Shown here in pieces: positions 26,867-35,341 of a stretch of 64,000 nucleotides of DNA (within the stretch, counting starts at the first letter, position 1; each line of letters opens with the position of its first letter). A program made the translations under genes and the position numbers. The notes beneath the pieces are model-generated. The model was not told the origin of the DNA. It made no database searches and worked only from the letters and a program-made list of their open reading frames with translations. Origin of the DNA: Streptomyces sp. NRRL S-244 (GTDB lineage: Bacteria; Actinomycetota; Actinomycetes; Streptomycetales; Streptomycetaceae); contig NZ_JOCX01000001.1 of NCBI RefSeq assembly GCF_000717915.1, positions 416,684 through 480,683 on the forward strand, written 5' to 3'.

Positions 26867-27312
26867 TGTGGAGAATGGAAAACCCGGAACCCGCTGGCCG
26901 GAAGTGACCCTTCCGGGGTGGTCAATAAAAGCGGCCCATTCCCTGAAAAGGGGCACAAGCGCGGTATCCGGGCAGCCTCTGAGCAGGGAGGGAAGGCCTC
27001 CCTTGTCCACAGGAATTGTCCACTGCGGGGACTTGTCCACAGGCTGTGCGCCGGATCTGTGGACACGGAAATAGATCAATCCCCACCCGTGGCCCCTCGG
27101 GGCGATTCAGGGTTCAAACCACCCTCACACACTCATTCGGGTGGGAATGGCTCGCTCCAAAGAGTTGATCGGCGATGCGGGGGTGACGCTGTTCACCTTC
27201 CGCTCCCCAGCGCGAAACCTGGGTCCCCCGACCGATTTGTCGACCTTGTCGCGTCGCGATGTCGACTAGTCCACAGGTCCCCATCTCTGCCTGTGGATAA
27301 CTCTGTGGACAG
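26867..27312. other. Cluster of about eight DnaA boxes (non-oriC) in the serS-pheA gap
   Basis: The 527-bp gap 26797-27323 has no gene. Perfect boxes are TTGTCCACA at 27003-27011 and 27033-27041, and TTATCCACA (inverted) at 27292-27300. One-mismatch boxes are at 26867-26875 (inverted), 27016-27024, 27058-27066 (inverted), 27267-27275 and 27304-27312 (inverted). The set falls into two groups, 27003-27066 and 27267-27312. It is not the origin itself, because dnaA and dnaN are absent. S. coelicolor is known to carry a high-affinity DnaA titration cluster (D78) in this part of its chromosome, and this is probably the equivalent; that equivalence is from memory. Confidence 0.8.
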
Positions 27313-27323
27313 TGGAGGAAGAG

Positions 27324-28259
27324 CTACGCCCGGCCGTCGAGGCAGCGCGTCAGCCAGTCGGAAGCGGCCATGAAGTCACCGTCGGAGGTTCCGGGCCGCG
27401 GAGCGCGCACGTCACCCTGAGCGACACCGGCGCGCGGATAGGAGCCGAGGAAGCGGACCTGGGGGCAGGTGCGCTTGAGCCCCATGAGTGCCTCGCTGAC
27501 CCGGCGGTCGGAGATGTGGCCCTCGGCGTCGACCGCGAAGCAGTAGTTGCCGATGCCCTCACCCGTCGGCCGGGACTGGATCAGCATCAGGTTGACCCCG
27601 CGGACGGCGAACTCCTGGAGGAGCTCCAGGAGCGCACCGGGGTGGTCGTCGCCGAGCCACAGCACGACGGAGGTCTTGTCGGCGCCGGTCGGTGCGGCCG
27701 GCCGGGCGGGCCGACCGACGAGCACGAACCGGGTCTCGGCGTTCTCCGCGTCGTGGATCTCGGTGACCAGCGGGACGAGTCCGTACGTGGCGGCCGCGAA
27801 CTCGCCCGCGAAGGCGGCGTCGAAACGGCCTTCCTGGACCAGCCGGGCCCCGTCGGCGTTGGAGGCGGCCGACTCCCATACCGCGTCGGGCAGGTTCGCC
27901 CGCAGCCAGTTGCGCACCTGGGGCTGGGCGACCGGGTGCCCGGTGACGGTCTTGACGTCCGACAGCTTGGTCCCGGGCCGCACCAGCAGTGCGAACGCGA
28001 TGGGCAGCAGCACCTCGCGGTAGATCATCAGCGGTTCGCCGGAGGCCAGCTCGTCCAGGGTGGAGGTGACCCCGCCCTCCACCGAGTTCTCGATCGGCAC
28101 CAGGGCGGCCGCGGCCTCCCCGTTGCGTACGGCGTCCAAGGCGGCCGGGACCGACACCATCGGGACGAGCTCCCGGGTCGCGGCTTCCGGCAGTGTGCGG
28201 AGGGCGGCTTCGGTGAAGGTGCCCTCGGGACCGAGATAGGTGAAGCGGGTGGCCGACAT
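27324..28259 (-). CDS. pheA: Prephenate dehydratase
   Basis: 311 residues. The catalytic domain (about 1-185) starts TRFTYLGPEGTFTEAAL and contains PIENSVEGGVTSTLDEL, HPVAQPQVRNWL and the catalytic Thr in ETRFVLVG. A C-terminal ACT domain (about 200-280) has GVNLMLIQSRPTGEGIGNY for allosteric phenylalanine binding. It converts prephenate to phenylpyruvate in phenylalanine synthesis. It is a monofunctional enzyme without a chorismate mutase domain, as usual in actinobacteria. ATG start; it lies downstream of the copper cluster in the same direction after 42 bp. Confidence 0.96.
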   Translation of the reverse strand: MSATRFTYLGPEGTFTEAALRTLPEAATRELVPMVSVPAALDAVRNGEAAAALVPIENSVEGGVTSTLDELASGEPLMIYREVLLPIAFALLVRPGTKLSDVKTVTGHPVAQPQVRNWLRANLPDAVWESAASNADGARLVQEGRFDAAFAGEFAAATYGLVPLVTEIHDAENAETRFVLVGRPARPAAPTGADKTSVVLWLGDDHPGALLELLQEFAVRGVNLMLIQSRPTGEGIGNYCFAVDAEGHISDRRVSEALMGLKRTCPQVRFLGSYPRAGVAQGDVRAPRPGTSDGDFMAASDWLTRCLDGRA

Positions 28260-28301
28260 GTGATCAGCCTAATGCCGGGTCCCCGACCACCGGGTTGCTG
28301 T

Positions 28302-29576
28302 TCATCCTTCGAGCAGCCGCTGCCCCACGTACTCCCCGTCGCGGGGGCCGGGCGGGACCGCGTACAGCCCGCTGGACTCGTGCCGGATGAACGCCGACAG
28401 GGCGTCGCCGCGGTCCAGCTTGCGCTGGACGGGGACGAAGCCGCGCAGCGGATCGGCCTGCCAGCAGATGAAGAGGAGCCCCGCGTCCGGGGTGCCGTCG
28501 GCGGCGATCCCGTCGTGGAAGGAGAACGGGCGCCGGAGCATGGCGGCCCCGCCGTTCTGTTCGGGGGCGGAGATCCGGGCGTGCGCGTTGGACGGGATGA
28601 CGGGCTTGCCGTCGGGGCCGATCTTGTCGAGGGCCATCTTGGTGGTCTCGGTGCCGCCGGTGAGGGGAGCTCCGGTGGCCTTCGTACGGCCTATGACCTG
28701 CTCCTGCTGGGCCAGGGACTGCTTGTCCCAGTCGTCGAGGAGCATCCGGATGCGCCGTACGACGGCGTACGAGCCCCCGCCCATCCAGGCGTGCTCGGCG
28801 GGCCCGGGGCCGACGGCGGGGACGAAGATCCGCTTGTCGAAGTCGGGCTGCGCGGGCTTCGGGTTGCCGGTGCCGTCGACCTGGCCCATGAGGTTGCGGG
28901 CGGTCATCGGTGCGGCGGTGGCGCCGGGGGACCGGTTGAAACCGTTCATCTGCCAGCGGACCCGGGCGGCCTCACCGGCCTCCTTCTGGAGGGCGCGCAG
29001 GGCGTGGAAGGCGACGAGCCCGTCGTCGGCGCCGATCTGGACCCACAGGTCGCCGTTGCTGCGCTGGGCGTCGAGCCGGTCGGCGGAGAAGTCGGGCAGC
29101 GGGTCGAGGGCGCTGGGGCGGCGGTCGGCGAGCCCGGTGCGCTCGAAGAAGGAGTGGCCGAAGCCGAAGGTGATGGTGAGGGAGGACGGCCCGGCGTCGA
29201 GGGCGATACCGGAGTCCTCGCCCGAGGCGGGCTCGCCCGCCATCAGCAGGCGGGCGGTGTCGGACCAGCGCCGCATCAGGGCGGCGGCCTCCTTACGGCC
29301 GGCCCCGGGGGCCAGGTCGAAGGCGAGGACATGGCCCTTGGCCTGCAGCGGGGTGGTGATGCCGGCCTGGTGCTCGCCGTGGAAGGCGACGTGGGCTGCG
29401 CCGAGGGAGGCGAGGCTCCCGCCGGCCCCGGAGGCGCCGGCGGGGGAGTCGTCGAATGCGGAGTGCACGAGGGCGCCGCCGGTGGCGCCCAGCGCCAGCC
29501 CTGCGGCGCCCGCGGCGCCGACGGTGCCCAGCAGCCGGCGCCGGGAGATCTCGATGTCGGGGTTGCTCTCGGTCAC
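28302..29576 (-). CDS. dtpA: DyP-type haem peroxidase, Tat-exported (DtpA/EfeB-like)
   Basis: 424 residues. A twin-arginine signal peptide (SRRRLLGTVGAAGAAGLALG) directs the folded haem protein to the cell surface. The DyP signature MGQVDGTGNP (GxxDG with catalytic Asp) is central, and a C-terminal ferredoxin-like repeat follows, as in A-type DyPs. In S. lividans the homologous DtpA works with the Sco and extracytoplasmic copper chaperone genes to mature the copper-radical oxidase GlxA; those neighbours are present here too. The start is taken as GTG 29576, 5 bp after the CopCD stop. Confidence 0.9.
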   Translation of the reverse strand: MTESNPDIEISRRRLLGTVGAAGAAGLALGATGGALVHSAFDDSPAGASGAGGSLASLGAAHVAFHGEHQAGITTPLQAKGHVLAFDLAPGAGRKEAAALMRRWSDTARLLMAGEPASGEDSGIALDAGPSSLTITFGFGHSFFERTGLADRRPSALDPLPDFSADRLDAQRSNGDLWVQIGADDGLVAFHALRALQKEAGEAARVRWQMNGFNRSPGATAAPMTARNLMGQVDGTGNPKPAQPDFDKRIFVPAVGPGPAEHAWMGGGSYAVVRRIRMLLDDWDKQSLAQQEQVIGRTKATGAPLTGGTETTKMALDKIGPDGKPVIPSNAHARISAPEQNGGAAMLRRPFSFHDGIAADGTPDAGLLFICWQADPLRGFVPVQRKLDRGDALSAFIRHESSGLYAVPPGPRDGEYVGQRLLEG

Positions 29577-29581
29577 GCTGG

Positions 29582-31564
29582 TCAGCCGATCTTCACGTTC
29601 TTCTGCACGGTCGTCTGGTCGATGTCGGAGGTACGGACGGTCACGTCGATCCGCCACTCCCCGGCCAGCGGCAGCTGGACGCCGGACGCGCTCCAGTGTC
29701 CGGGGGCCGCGCGCTCCGGGAGGAGCGGCAGGGGACCGATGTCCTTGGCGGGGAGGGTGAAGGCGACCTTGATCTCGGGGATGTCGAGAGGCTGCCCCTC
29801 GGGGTCGTCGACCCAGACGTGGAGGGAGTTGGCGCCGACCCGTCCCGGGTCGAACTCGACCCGGACCGATCCCTTGCCGTTCTGGCCGCCGGTGTCGAAC
29901 GGCAGGGTGATCTTGATGGCGCGGTTGGGGACGGCGGTGGACGCGGAGTCCCGCCCGCTCGCCTGCTCGGCGGTCCGGCCGGGTTCGGTGCTGGTGAGGA
30001 CGGTGGTCACGGCGAGCAGGGCGATGGCGACCCCGGCCTCGGCGAGGACGGAGCGCCGCAGCCCCGCCCGGGCCGGATCGGCGTCTCGGACCTGCTTCTC
30101 GCGGGCGCTCTCCCGGGCGGCTCGCTGCCGGGCGAGCTGGGCGGCCCGCTTGGGGTCCTCGGGGACGGTGACGGAGGCCGGCGATGTTTCACGTGAAACA
30201 TCGCGTTGCCGGGCGATCTTGGCCGGCTTCCCGGCAGGGGCGTCGGTGAGCCGCGCGGTCCACGAGCGGGAGACGTAGGCGACGGCGACGAGGACGGCGA
30301 CGAGCCCGACCTTCAGCAGCAGGAGCTGTCCGTAGCTGGTACCGGTCAGGGCCGACCAGCTGCCGACCTGGCGCCAGGACTGGTAGACGCCGGTGACGGC
30401 GAGGACCAGGACGCTGACGAAAGCCACCCGCGAGAACCGCTGGACCGCGTCGCGCTCGATCCCGGGGACCTTGTGGAGGGCGACGAGCAGCGCGGTGAGT
30501 CCGCCGAGCCAGGCGGCGACGGCCAGCAGGTGCAGGATGTCGGCGGGCATGGCGATACCGGGCTGGATGCCGGTCGAGGCGTGCTCGGACAGGGCCCAGG
30601 TGGCGGCGATGCCGCCGGCCACGACGGTTCCGCCGATGCCGAGGCCGAAGAGGAGGTCATTGGCCTCCTTGTCCGCCCCCGGCTCCTTGACCGCCCCGCG
30701 GTCCTTCTCCTTGCCCTTGCGCTTGTCCGTTTCCCCGCTCTCGGCGGTCTTGCGGGCATAGGCGCCGAACAGCACGGCGATGAACAGTGCGGCGGCGCCG
30801 AGGAGCAGCAGCCGGGAGACGAGGGAGGCGCCGGTCTTGGTCTCCAGGACCGCCTTCAGACCGCCGAGGTCCAGCGCGTCGGCGAACTTCCCCGACCCCG
30901 TGTACGGGGTGCGGAGCACCAGCATCACGAGAGTGGCGGCGGTCAGCGTGACCCACGCGCGCACGATGAGCTTCTGCAGCGGGCGCTGCGCAGCGCCGCG
31001 CCGCCAGCACAGCAGGATGAAGGCCGCGCCGCCGACGAGGACGGTGAAACCGGCGTAGGCGGCGTAGCGCGCGATGTCGTACGCGATGCCGACCGGTCCG
31101 CCGCCCGCCTGCGCGGTGGGCAGGGCCACGCTGGTCGCCGAGGGGGCGCCGATGGAGAAGGTGAAGGCGCCGGAGACGGGGTGGCTGTCGGCGGAGACGG
31201 CCTGCCAGGCGACCGTGTAGGTGCCGTCCGGCAGCCCGGAGTGCAGCGCGGTGCCGTAGCGGATGGTGGTTCCGCTGCACATGTCGCGCAGTTCGCCGGT
31301 GTCCACCCGCCGGCCCTGCGGGTCCATGACGCGGATGGAGTCGTCGCCCATGGCGACCTGCTCCGAGAAGGAGAGGGTGACCTGGGCGGGGGCCGTGGCG
31401 ACCACCGCCCCGTCCTTGGGGTCGCTCGCGGTGAGTGCGGCGTGTGCCGAGGCCGGGCCGGCCGCGGTGAACAGGGCCGCCAACAGGGCTGCGAGGACCA
31501 GCGCGAGCCGCGGCAGGAGTACCGGGGCCCGGACGCGGGCCGGGGAGGGGGCGATGGCCGTCAT
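29582..31564 (-). CDS. CopC-CopD copper-transport fusion protein
   Basis: 660 residues. After a signal sequence ending ASA, the mature N-terminus begins HAALTASDPKDG, the His-brace copper site of CopC (about 40-135). The middle (about 160-430) has eight or so hydrophobic segments of CopD type, containing HASTGIQPGIAMPADILHL. A cytoplasmic loop follows, then one more helix and a C-terminal extracytoplasmic beta domain (about 530-660) resembling the YtkA/FixH group. It probably imports or hands copper to the Sco/PCuAC system. A parS palindrome in the cytoplasmic loop is translated as DVSRETS. Confidence 0.9.
   Translation of the reverse strand: MTAIAPSPARVRAPVLLPRLALVLAALLAALFTAAGPASAHAALTASDPKDGAVVATAPAQVTLSFSEQVAMGDDSIRVMDPQGRRVDTGELRDMCSGTTIRYGTALHSGLPDGTYTVAWQAVSADSHPVSGAFTFSIGAPSATSVALPTAQAGGGPVGIAYDIARYAAYAGFTVLVGGAAFILLCWRRGAAQRPLQKLIVRAWVTLTAATLVMLVLRTPYTGSGKFADALDLGGLKAVLETKTGASLVSRLLLLGAAALFIAVLFGAYARKTAESGETDKRKGKEKDRGAVKEPGADKEANDLLFGLGIGGTVVAGGIAATWALSEHASTGIQPGIAMPADILHLLAVAAWLGGLTALLVALHKVPGIERDAVQRFSRVAFVSVLVLAVTGVYQSWRQVGSWSALTGTSYGQLLLLKVGLVAVLVAVAYVSRSWTARLTDAPAGKPAKIARQRDVSRETSPASVTVPEDPKRAAQLARQRAARESAREKQVRDADPARAGLRRSVLAEAGVAIALLAVTTVLTSTEPGRTAEQASGRDSASTAVPNRAIKITLPFDTGGQNGKGSVRVEFDPGRVGANSLHVWVDDPEGQPLDIPEIKVAFTLPAKDIGPLPLLPERAAPGHWSASGVQLPLAGEWRIDVTVRTSDIDQTTVQKNVKIG
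30185..30200. promoter_or_regulatory. parS site (ParB binding), perfect, inside the copCD CDS
   Basis: TGTTTCACGTGAAACA, complete, in the codons for a cytoplasmic linker of CopCD. Confidence 0.93.
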
Positions 31565-31586
31565 GGCGTGTCAGTACCTCGGTCCG

Positions 31587-32072
31587 TCAGTGGGCGCTGG
31601 TGTTCTGGGCGTTGTACGTCCGCTCCTTGACGTCCAGCTCGACCTTGATGGGGTCGGCCTTCTCGAAGCGCAGCTCGACGGTGACCTTGTCGCCGACCTT
31701 CGGCAGGTTCTTCAGCCCCATGAGCATGACGTGGTTGCCGCCGCGCTCCAGCCGGAGCTCACCGTTGGCAGGCACGTCCATGGCCGCGACCTGCTGCATC
31801 TTCTGGTCCTTGGTCTCGTGGATCTGCAGATCGTCGGAGATCGGGCTGGTGACGGCCGTGAGCTTGTCGGCCGTCTTGGACTCGTTCTTGATGACCATGA
31901 ACGCGCCGGCCATCTTGTCGTTCACGGGCTCCGGCATGAAGGCGCCGCTGACCGTCATCTTCGGCTTGTCCGCGCCGGCCTTGGCGTCGGAGTCCGAGGA
32001 ACAGCCGGATATGGCGAGCGCTGCCGTCAGGGAGAGGGCGGCGGCGAGGGTGCGGGTGGTGCGGGCGTTCAC
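31587..32072 (-). CDS. PCu(A)C-type extracytoplasmic copper chaperone lipoprotein (ECuC-like)
   Basis: 161 residues. A lipoprotein signal (LAISGC, lipidated Cys) anchors it outside the membrane. The Cu(I) site is recognisable as IHETKDQKM, then NHVMLMGL about 22 residues later, the H-M...H-M pattern of PCu(A)C proteins that load copper into cytochrome oxidase through Sco. GTG 32072 overlaps the sco stop by 4 bp, so the two are translationally coupled. The S. lividans counterpart (ECuC) transfers copper to Sco. Confidence 0.9.
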   Translation of the reverse strand: MNARTTRTLAAALSLTAALAISGCSSDSDAKAGADKPKMTVSGAFMPEPVNDKMAGAFMVIKNESKTADKLTAVTSPISDDLQIHETKDQKMQQVAAMDVPANGELRLERGGNHVMLMGLKNLPKVGDKVTVELRFEKADPIKVELDVKERTYNAQNTSAH

Positions 32073-32719
32073 GGGTTCTCTCCCTTGATGATCTTCGGCA
32101 GGTCCTTGGTGTAGTCGTCGACGGTGGTGCCTTCGCCGTAGAGGAGGTATCCCTCGTCGGTCTTGGGCGAGAACGCGATGACCTGGGCACCGTGCATGGA
32201 GACGACCTTGCCGTCGGCCAGCTTCTGCGGTGCCTCGATACCGATGCCGAGCTTGCGCGCGGCGGCCTGGATGGTGGCGAAGTCCCCGGTCAGTCCGGTG
32301 AAGGACGGGTCCTGGGCCTTGAGCCACGCGCCGAGGGAGTCGGGAGTGTCCCGTTCGGGGTCGGTGGTGACGAACACGACCTGGAGCTTGTCCTGGTCGG
32401 CCTTCGGCAGTGCCTTCTTGGCGACGGCGATGTTGCTCATCGTCAGGGGGCACACGTCGGGGCAGTTGGTGTAGCCGAAATAGATGAGCGTCGGCTTGCC
32501 CTTGGTCTGCTCGCGCAGGTTCCACGGCTTGCCGGTGGTGTCCGTCAGGACCAGCTCCGGCTTGTCGAAGGGGCGGTCGAGGACCGTGGCCTTGCCGGCC
32601 TTGGACTGGCCGGTGAGCGAGGTGACCGATTCGGTCTTGGCGGTCTCACCGCCGCAGGCGGTGAGGGTGAGCGCGGCCGCCACCGCGATGGCGGCGACCG
32701 TCACACGAGTGGTGCGCAT
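32069..32719 (-). CDS. sco: Sco1/SenC copper-delivery protein (thioredoxin-like lipoprotein)
   Basis: 216 residues. A lipobox (LTLTAC) gives an extracytoplasmic lipoprotein. The thioredoxin fold carries the Cu site: FGYTNCPDVCPLTM (Cys-x3-Cys) and the distal His in SMHGAQVIAF. Sco proteins deliver copper to the CuA site of cytochrome c oxidase and, in Streptomyces, support development under copper limitation. ATG 32719 has GGGAC 8 nt upstream. It is the first gene of the coupled sco-chaperone pair, downstream of ycnI. Confidence 0.93.
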   Translation of the reverse strand: MRTTRVTVAAIAVAAALTLTACGGETAKTESVTSLTGQSKAGKATVLDRPFDKPELVLTDTTGKPWNLREQTKGKPTLIYFGYTNCPDVCPLTMSNIAVAKKALPKADQDKLQVVFVTTDPERDTPDSLGAWLKAQDPSFTGLTGDFATIQAAARKLGIGIEAPQKLADGKVVSMHGAQVIAFSPKTDEGYLLYGEGTTVDDYTKDLPKIIKGENP

Positions 32720-32829
32720 GGAGAGATGTCCCTGGGATCGGGGATGTGGTGCGGGCGGGCCGGGCCTCGAAGGAGGGCCGGCTGCGCGCACGTTCTGGAT
32801 ACGGGGATACGGCCTGCGGCCGCGCCGGG

Positions 32830-33540
32830 TCAGGAGGCGCGGCGGCGCGAGGCGACACCGAAGGCGATACCGCCGAGGCCGACGACGATGCCCGCGATGC
32901 CGAGGGCCCGCGCGGTCGTGTCGGTGGTGCTCTTGGCGGCCTCGTCGTGGCCCTTGTCGTCCTTCGCCGCGGCGGCGGACTTGTCGTCGTCGTGGTGGTC
33001 GTCGGCGGCCTTGGCCGCGGTCAGCTTCAGGACGGGGGCCGGGTTCTGCGGCTCGGCCGCGCCCGCCTTGGTCTCCTCGATCCAGCGGACGACCTCGTTG
33101 TTGTCGTACGTCTGGATCGCCTTGAAGACCATCTGGTCGGCGTTGTCGGGCAGCTTGCCGACGGAGACCGGGAACTGCTGGAACTTACCGGGCTCGATCT
33201 TGCCGCCGCTCCAGGTCACCTTGGTGACGACCTCGTTGACCTGCTTGCCGTGCACGGTCAGCGGCTTGTCGAGCTTGGTCTTCTCGACGTTGGACGTCCA
33301 CCCGGGGATCTCCTGCGGCATGACGGACGTCAGCGGCTGGTCGACGGGGAAGTTGACTTCCAGCTGCGTGGTCGAGGCGTTGTCCCGCTCGTTCGGAACC
33401 TTGAAGTTGAGCGTCGCGTAACCACCCTTGGCGGCTTCGCCGACGGGCTGCACGCCGACGTGCGCGAAGGCGGTGCCGGACAGGACGAGGACGGCGCCGG
33501 CGGCAACGGCGGCGGCGAAGGAGACGCGAGAGGTCTTCAT
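32830..33540 (-). CDS. YcnI-family copper-binding protein
   Basis: 236 residues. The signal peptide ends GTAFA and the mature protein starts HVGVQP; in the YcnI family this N-terminal His forms a mononuclear Cu(II) site. The DUF1775 domain (about 28-165, with LNFKVPNERDN and IPGWTSNVEKTKL) is followed by a His/Asp/Lys-rich linker (DDHHDDDKS) and a C-terminal helix plus RRRAS that anchors it in the membrane. It belongs to the copper cluster and probably scavenges or chaperones copper outside the cell. Confidence 0.92.
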   Translation of the reverse strand: MKTSRVSFAAAVAAGAVLVLSGTAFAHVGVQPVGEAAKGGYATLNFKVPNERDNASTTQLEVNFPVDQPLTSVMPQEIPGWTSNVEKTKLDKPLTVHGKQVNEVVTKVTWSGGKIEPGKFQQFPVSVGKLPDNADQMVFKAIQTYDNNEVVRWIEETKAGAAEPQNPAPVLKLTAAKAADDHHDDDKSAAAAKDDKGHDEAAKSTTDTTARALGIAGIVVGLGGIAFGVASRRRAS

Positions 33541-33649
33541 GGCAGAAACACTCCACAGAGGCAGGGGTGACGGTGGTTCCGCGCACGGGTGCGCGCGGAG
33601 TTCGCGGCACCGGTGCTTCCGCCGGGTGCTCCGGGGAGGGGGTGCCGCG

Positions 33650-34474
33650 TCAGGCTGCGAGGGCGAGCGCCGTGCGGGGCGGCCCGCGCCTGATCACCGT
33701 GTGCTGGAGTGCGTCCCGGCCGGTGTGCGCGGCGGGTTCGGCAGCGGTACGGACGACCCGCGGGGCACCGGCGGGCGTGCCCGCGAGCCCGGCGCCGAGG
33801 GCCCGTACGAAGGCCAGCGCGGCGCGCAGCGGACGTACCGGATCGGCTTCGGCGGAGCTGCGGGACAGCTCCACGAGCCGGAACAGGGCGGCGTCGCCGC
33901 GCCCCAGCAGCCAGCCCGCGGCCAGCGCGGCCAGCAGGTGGCCGACGAGCATGCCGGTGCTGAACAGGCCGGTGGCGGGCGCCGCCACGGCCTGTGCGAG
34001 GTGCGCGTGGCCGGCATGGACCGGCGCCGCCCCCTGCGCCGCGGCCTGTGCGGCCAGGGCGGCCGGGTCCAGTCCGGCGGTCTCCAGGATCTGCCGGGCG
34101 TCGGCCGGGCTGAGCGGGACGGAGTTGCCCCCGCAGACCAGCCGGGCGGCGAGCGCCGCGAGCGAGGTGTCCGCGGGGACGGGTGCCTGGGCCGCGGCGG
34201 CGCTGTGCTGGCCGAGGCCGAACACCGCGTGCAGCCCGAGCTGTCCGAAGGCGAGCCCGGCGGCGATGCCGGGCAGCGAGCGCCGGCGGCCCGCCAGCGG
34301 GGCGGCGACCGCGAACACGGAGAGGAAGGCGATGACGAGGGCCCACCAGGGCACCGTGGCGCAGGACGCCAGGGCGTGCCCGGCCGCGGACAGCACGACG
34401 CAGACCGCGGTGAACACCGCGGCCCGGATCAGCCGGAGTCCGGCTCCGGCGGGCGTCGCGTGGGGGACAGTCAT
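33650..34474 (-). CDS. Uncharacterised membrane protein of the copper cluster
   Basis: 274 residues. About five hydrophobic segments: three near the N-terminus (including TAVCVVLSAAGHALASC and IAAGLAFGQLGLHAVFGL) and two at about 150-200. An extracytoplasmic loop has HAGHAHLAQ, and isolated His residues occur within helices, which would suit metal binding. I do not recognise the family from sequence. It is on the same strand as ycnI, 109 bp upstream of it, so it may be the first gene of the copper operon. Confidence 0.75.
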   Translation of the reverse strand: MTVPHATPAGAGLRLIRAAVFTAVCVVLSAAGHALASCATVPWWALVIAFLSVFAVAAPLAGRRRSLPGIAAGLAFGQLGLHAVFGLGQHSAAAAQAPVPADTSLAALAARLVCGGNSVPLSPADARQILETAGLDPAALAAQAAAQGAAPVHAGHAHLAQAVAAPATGLFSTGMLVGHLLAALAAGWLLGRGDAALFRLVELSRSSAEADPVRPLRAALAFVRALGAGLAGTPAGAPRVVRTAAEPAAHTGRDALQHTVIRRGPPRTALALAA

Positions 34475-34693
34475 GGCCGGGCCATCATCGCACTGCCCTC
34501 ACACCGTCCATACGGCAGGTCCGGAAGGTCGTGAGTGCCCCTGTACGAGGGCTTCACCTCGGCTGTCCCGGCCGGGGCGCAGGCCCCCACGCCGCCGCAT
34601 ACACCGCTGCTTCGGAGTGCCGCATCGGCCGAATGAGGGCTGTGGCGGCCGCCAGGCGCTTACGCCCCGCCGCGGGCGGCAATACGTAACCGT

Positions 34694-35185
34694 ATGAGCA
34701 TCTGGTGGTCTCTCCACTTGAGGCGCGAAGCCGCGAGCGTGCCGCTCGCCAGGCGGTTGCTGCTGGGGACGATGGAGACCGCGGGGGTGGATCCGGACAT
34801 CTCCTTCGATCTCTCGGTGGCACTGAGCGAGGCCTGCGCGAACGCGGTGGAGCACGGCGGTCCGGCGGCCGAAGCCGGTGCCGGCACGGAATCCGTCCCG
34901 GAGGCGTGCGCGGCGTACCGCGTCACGGCGTACCTGGACGGGGACTGCTGCCGCATCGAGGTGACCGATTCGGGCCCGGGTTTCCCGGCGGCGACGGTCT
35001 CGGGGCGCAGACCCCCGCCGGCCGGCCCCTCCGAACCCTCGGAGAGCGAGCACGGCCGGGGCCTTTGGCTGATCGCGGAGCTCGCCGACCACGTCAGATT
35101 CCGCAACCGGCCGGGCCAGGGCGCGGTGGTCAGCTTCGACAAGATCCTGAAATGGCGTGAGGGAGCGCTGCTGAAGGTGTCGTAG
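34694..35185 (+). CDS. RsbW-like ATP-binding regulatory protein (anti-sigma factor type)
   Basis: 163 residues, a single GHKL domain: N-box VALSEACANAVEHGG, G1 VTDSGPGFP, G2 HGRGLWLIAELADHV. Proteins like this act as serine kinases and anti-sigma factors that bind an anti-sigma antagonist or sigma factor. Streptomyces has many with unknown partners. No sigma factor or antagonist is adjacent, but a SpoIIE phosphatase is encoded 1.7 kb away. ATG 34694 lacks a ribosome binding site, so translation may be leaderless. Confidence 0.87.
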   Translation: MSIWWSLHLRREAASVPLARRLLLGTMETAGVDPDISFDLSVALSEACANAVEHGGPAAEAGAGTESVPEACAAYRVTAYLDGDCCRIEVTDSGPGFPAATVSGRRPPPAGPSEPSESEHGRGLWLIAELADHVRFRNRPGQGAVVSFDKILKWREGALLKVS

Positions 35186-35269
35186 CGGCGCAAGGGCTCC
35201 CGGATACGCCGATGGACGGGACTCGCGTACGAGATCCCGCCCATCGGAGGCGAACTCAGGGCCGGCCGG

Positions 35270-35336
35270 AAAGCCGGCCGAAGGGCCAGCCGCAAAGCCG
35301 GCCGAAAGCCGGCCGAAAGCCGGCCGAAGGACCGGC
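35270..35336. repeat. 11-bp GC-rich tandem repeat
   Basis: aaagccggccg occurs at 35270-35280 and three times in series at 35294-35326, with degenerate units between and after. Each unit holds the palindrome ccggcc/gccggc. It lies between the convergent anti-sigma and pepP genes. Confidence 0.8.
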
Positions 35337-35341
35337 AGGCC

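Noticed and set aside
26797..27323. T-box or other riboswitch leader upstream of serS
   Set aside because: No specifier loop, antiterminator or T-box core found; the gap is explained by DnaA boxes and a plain promoter.
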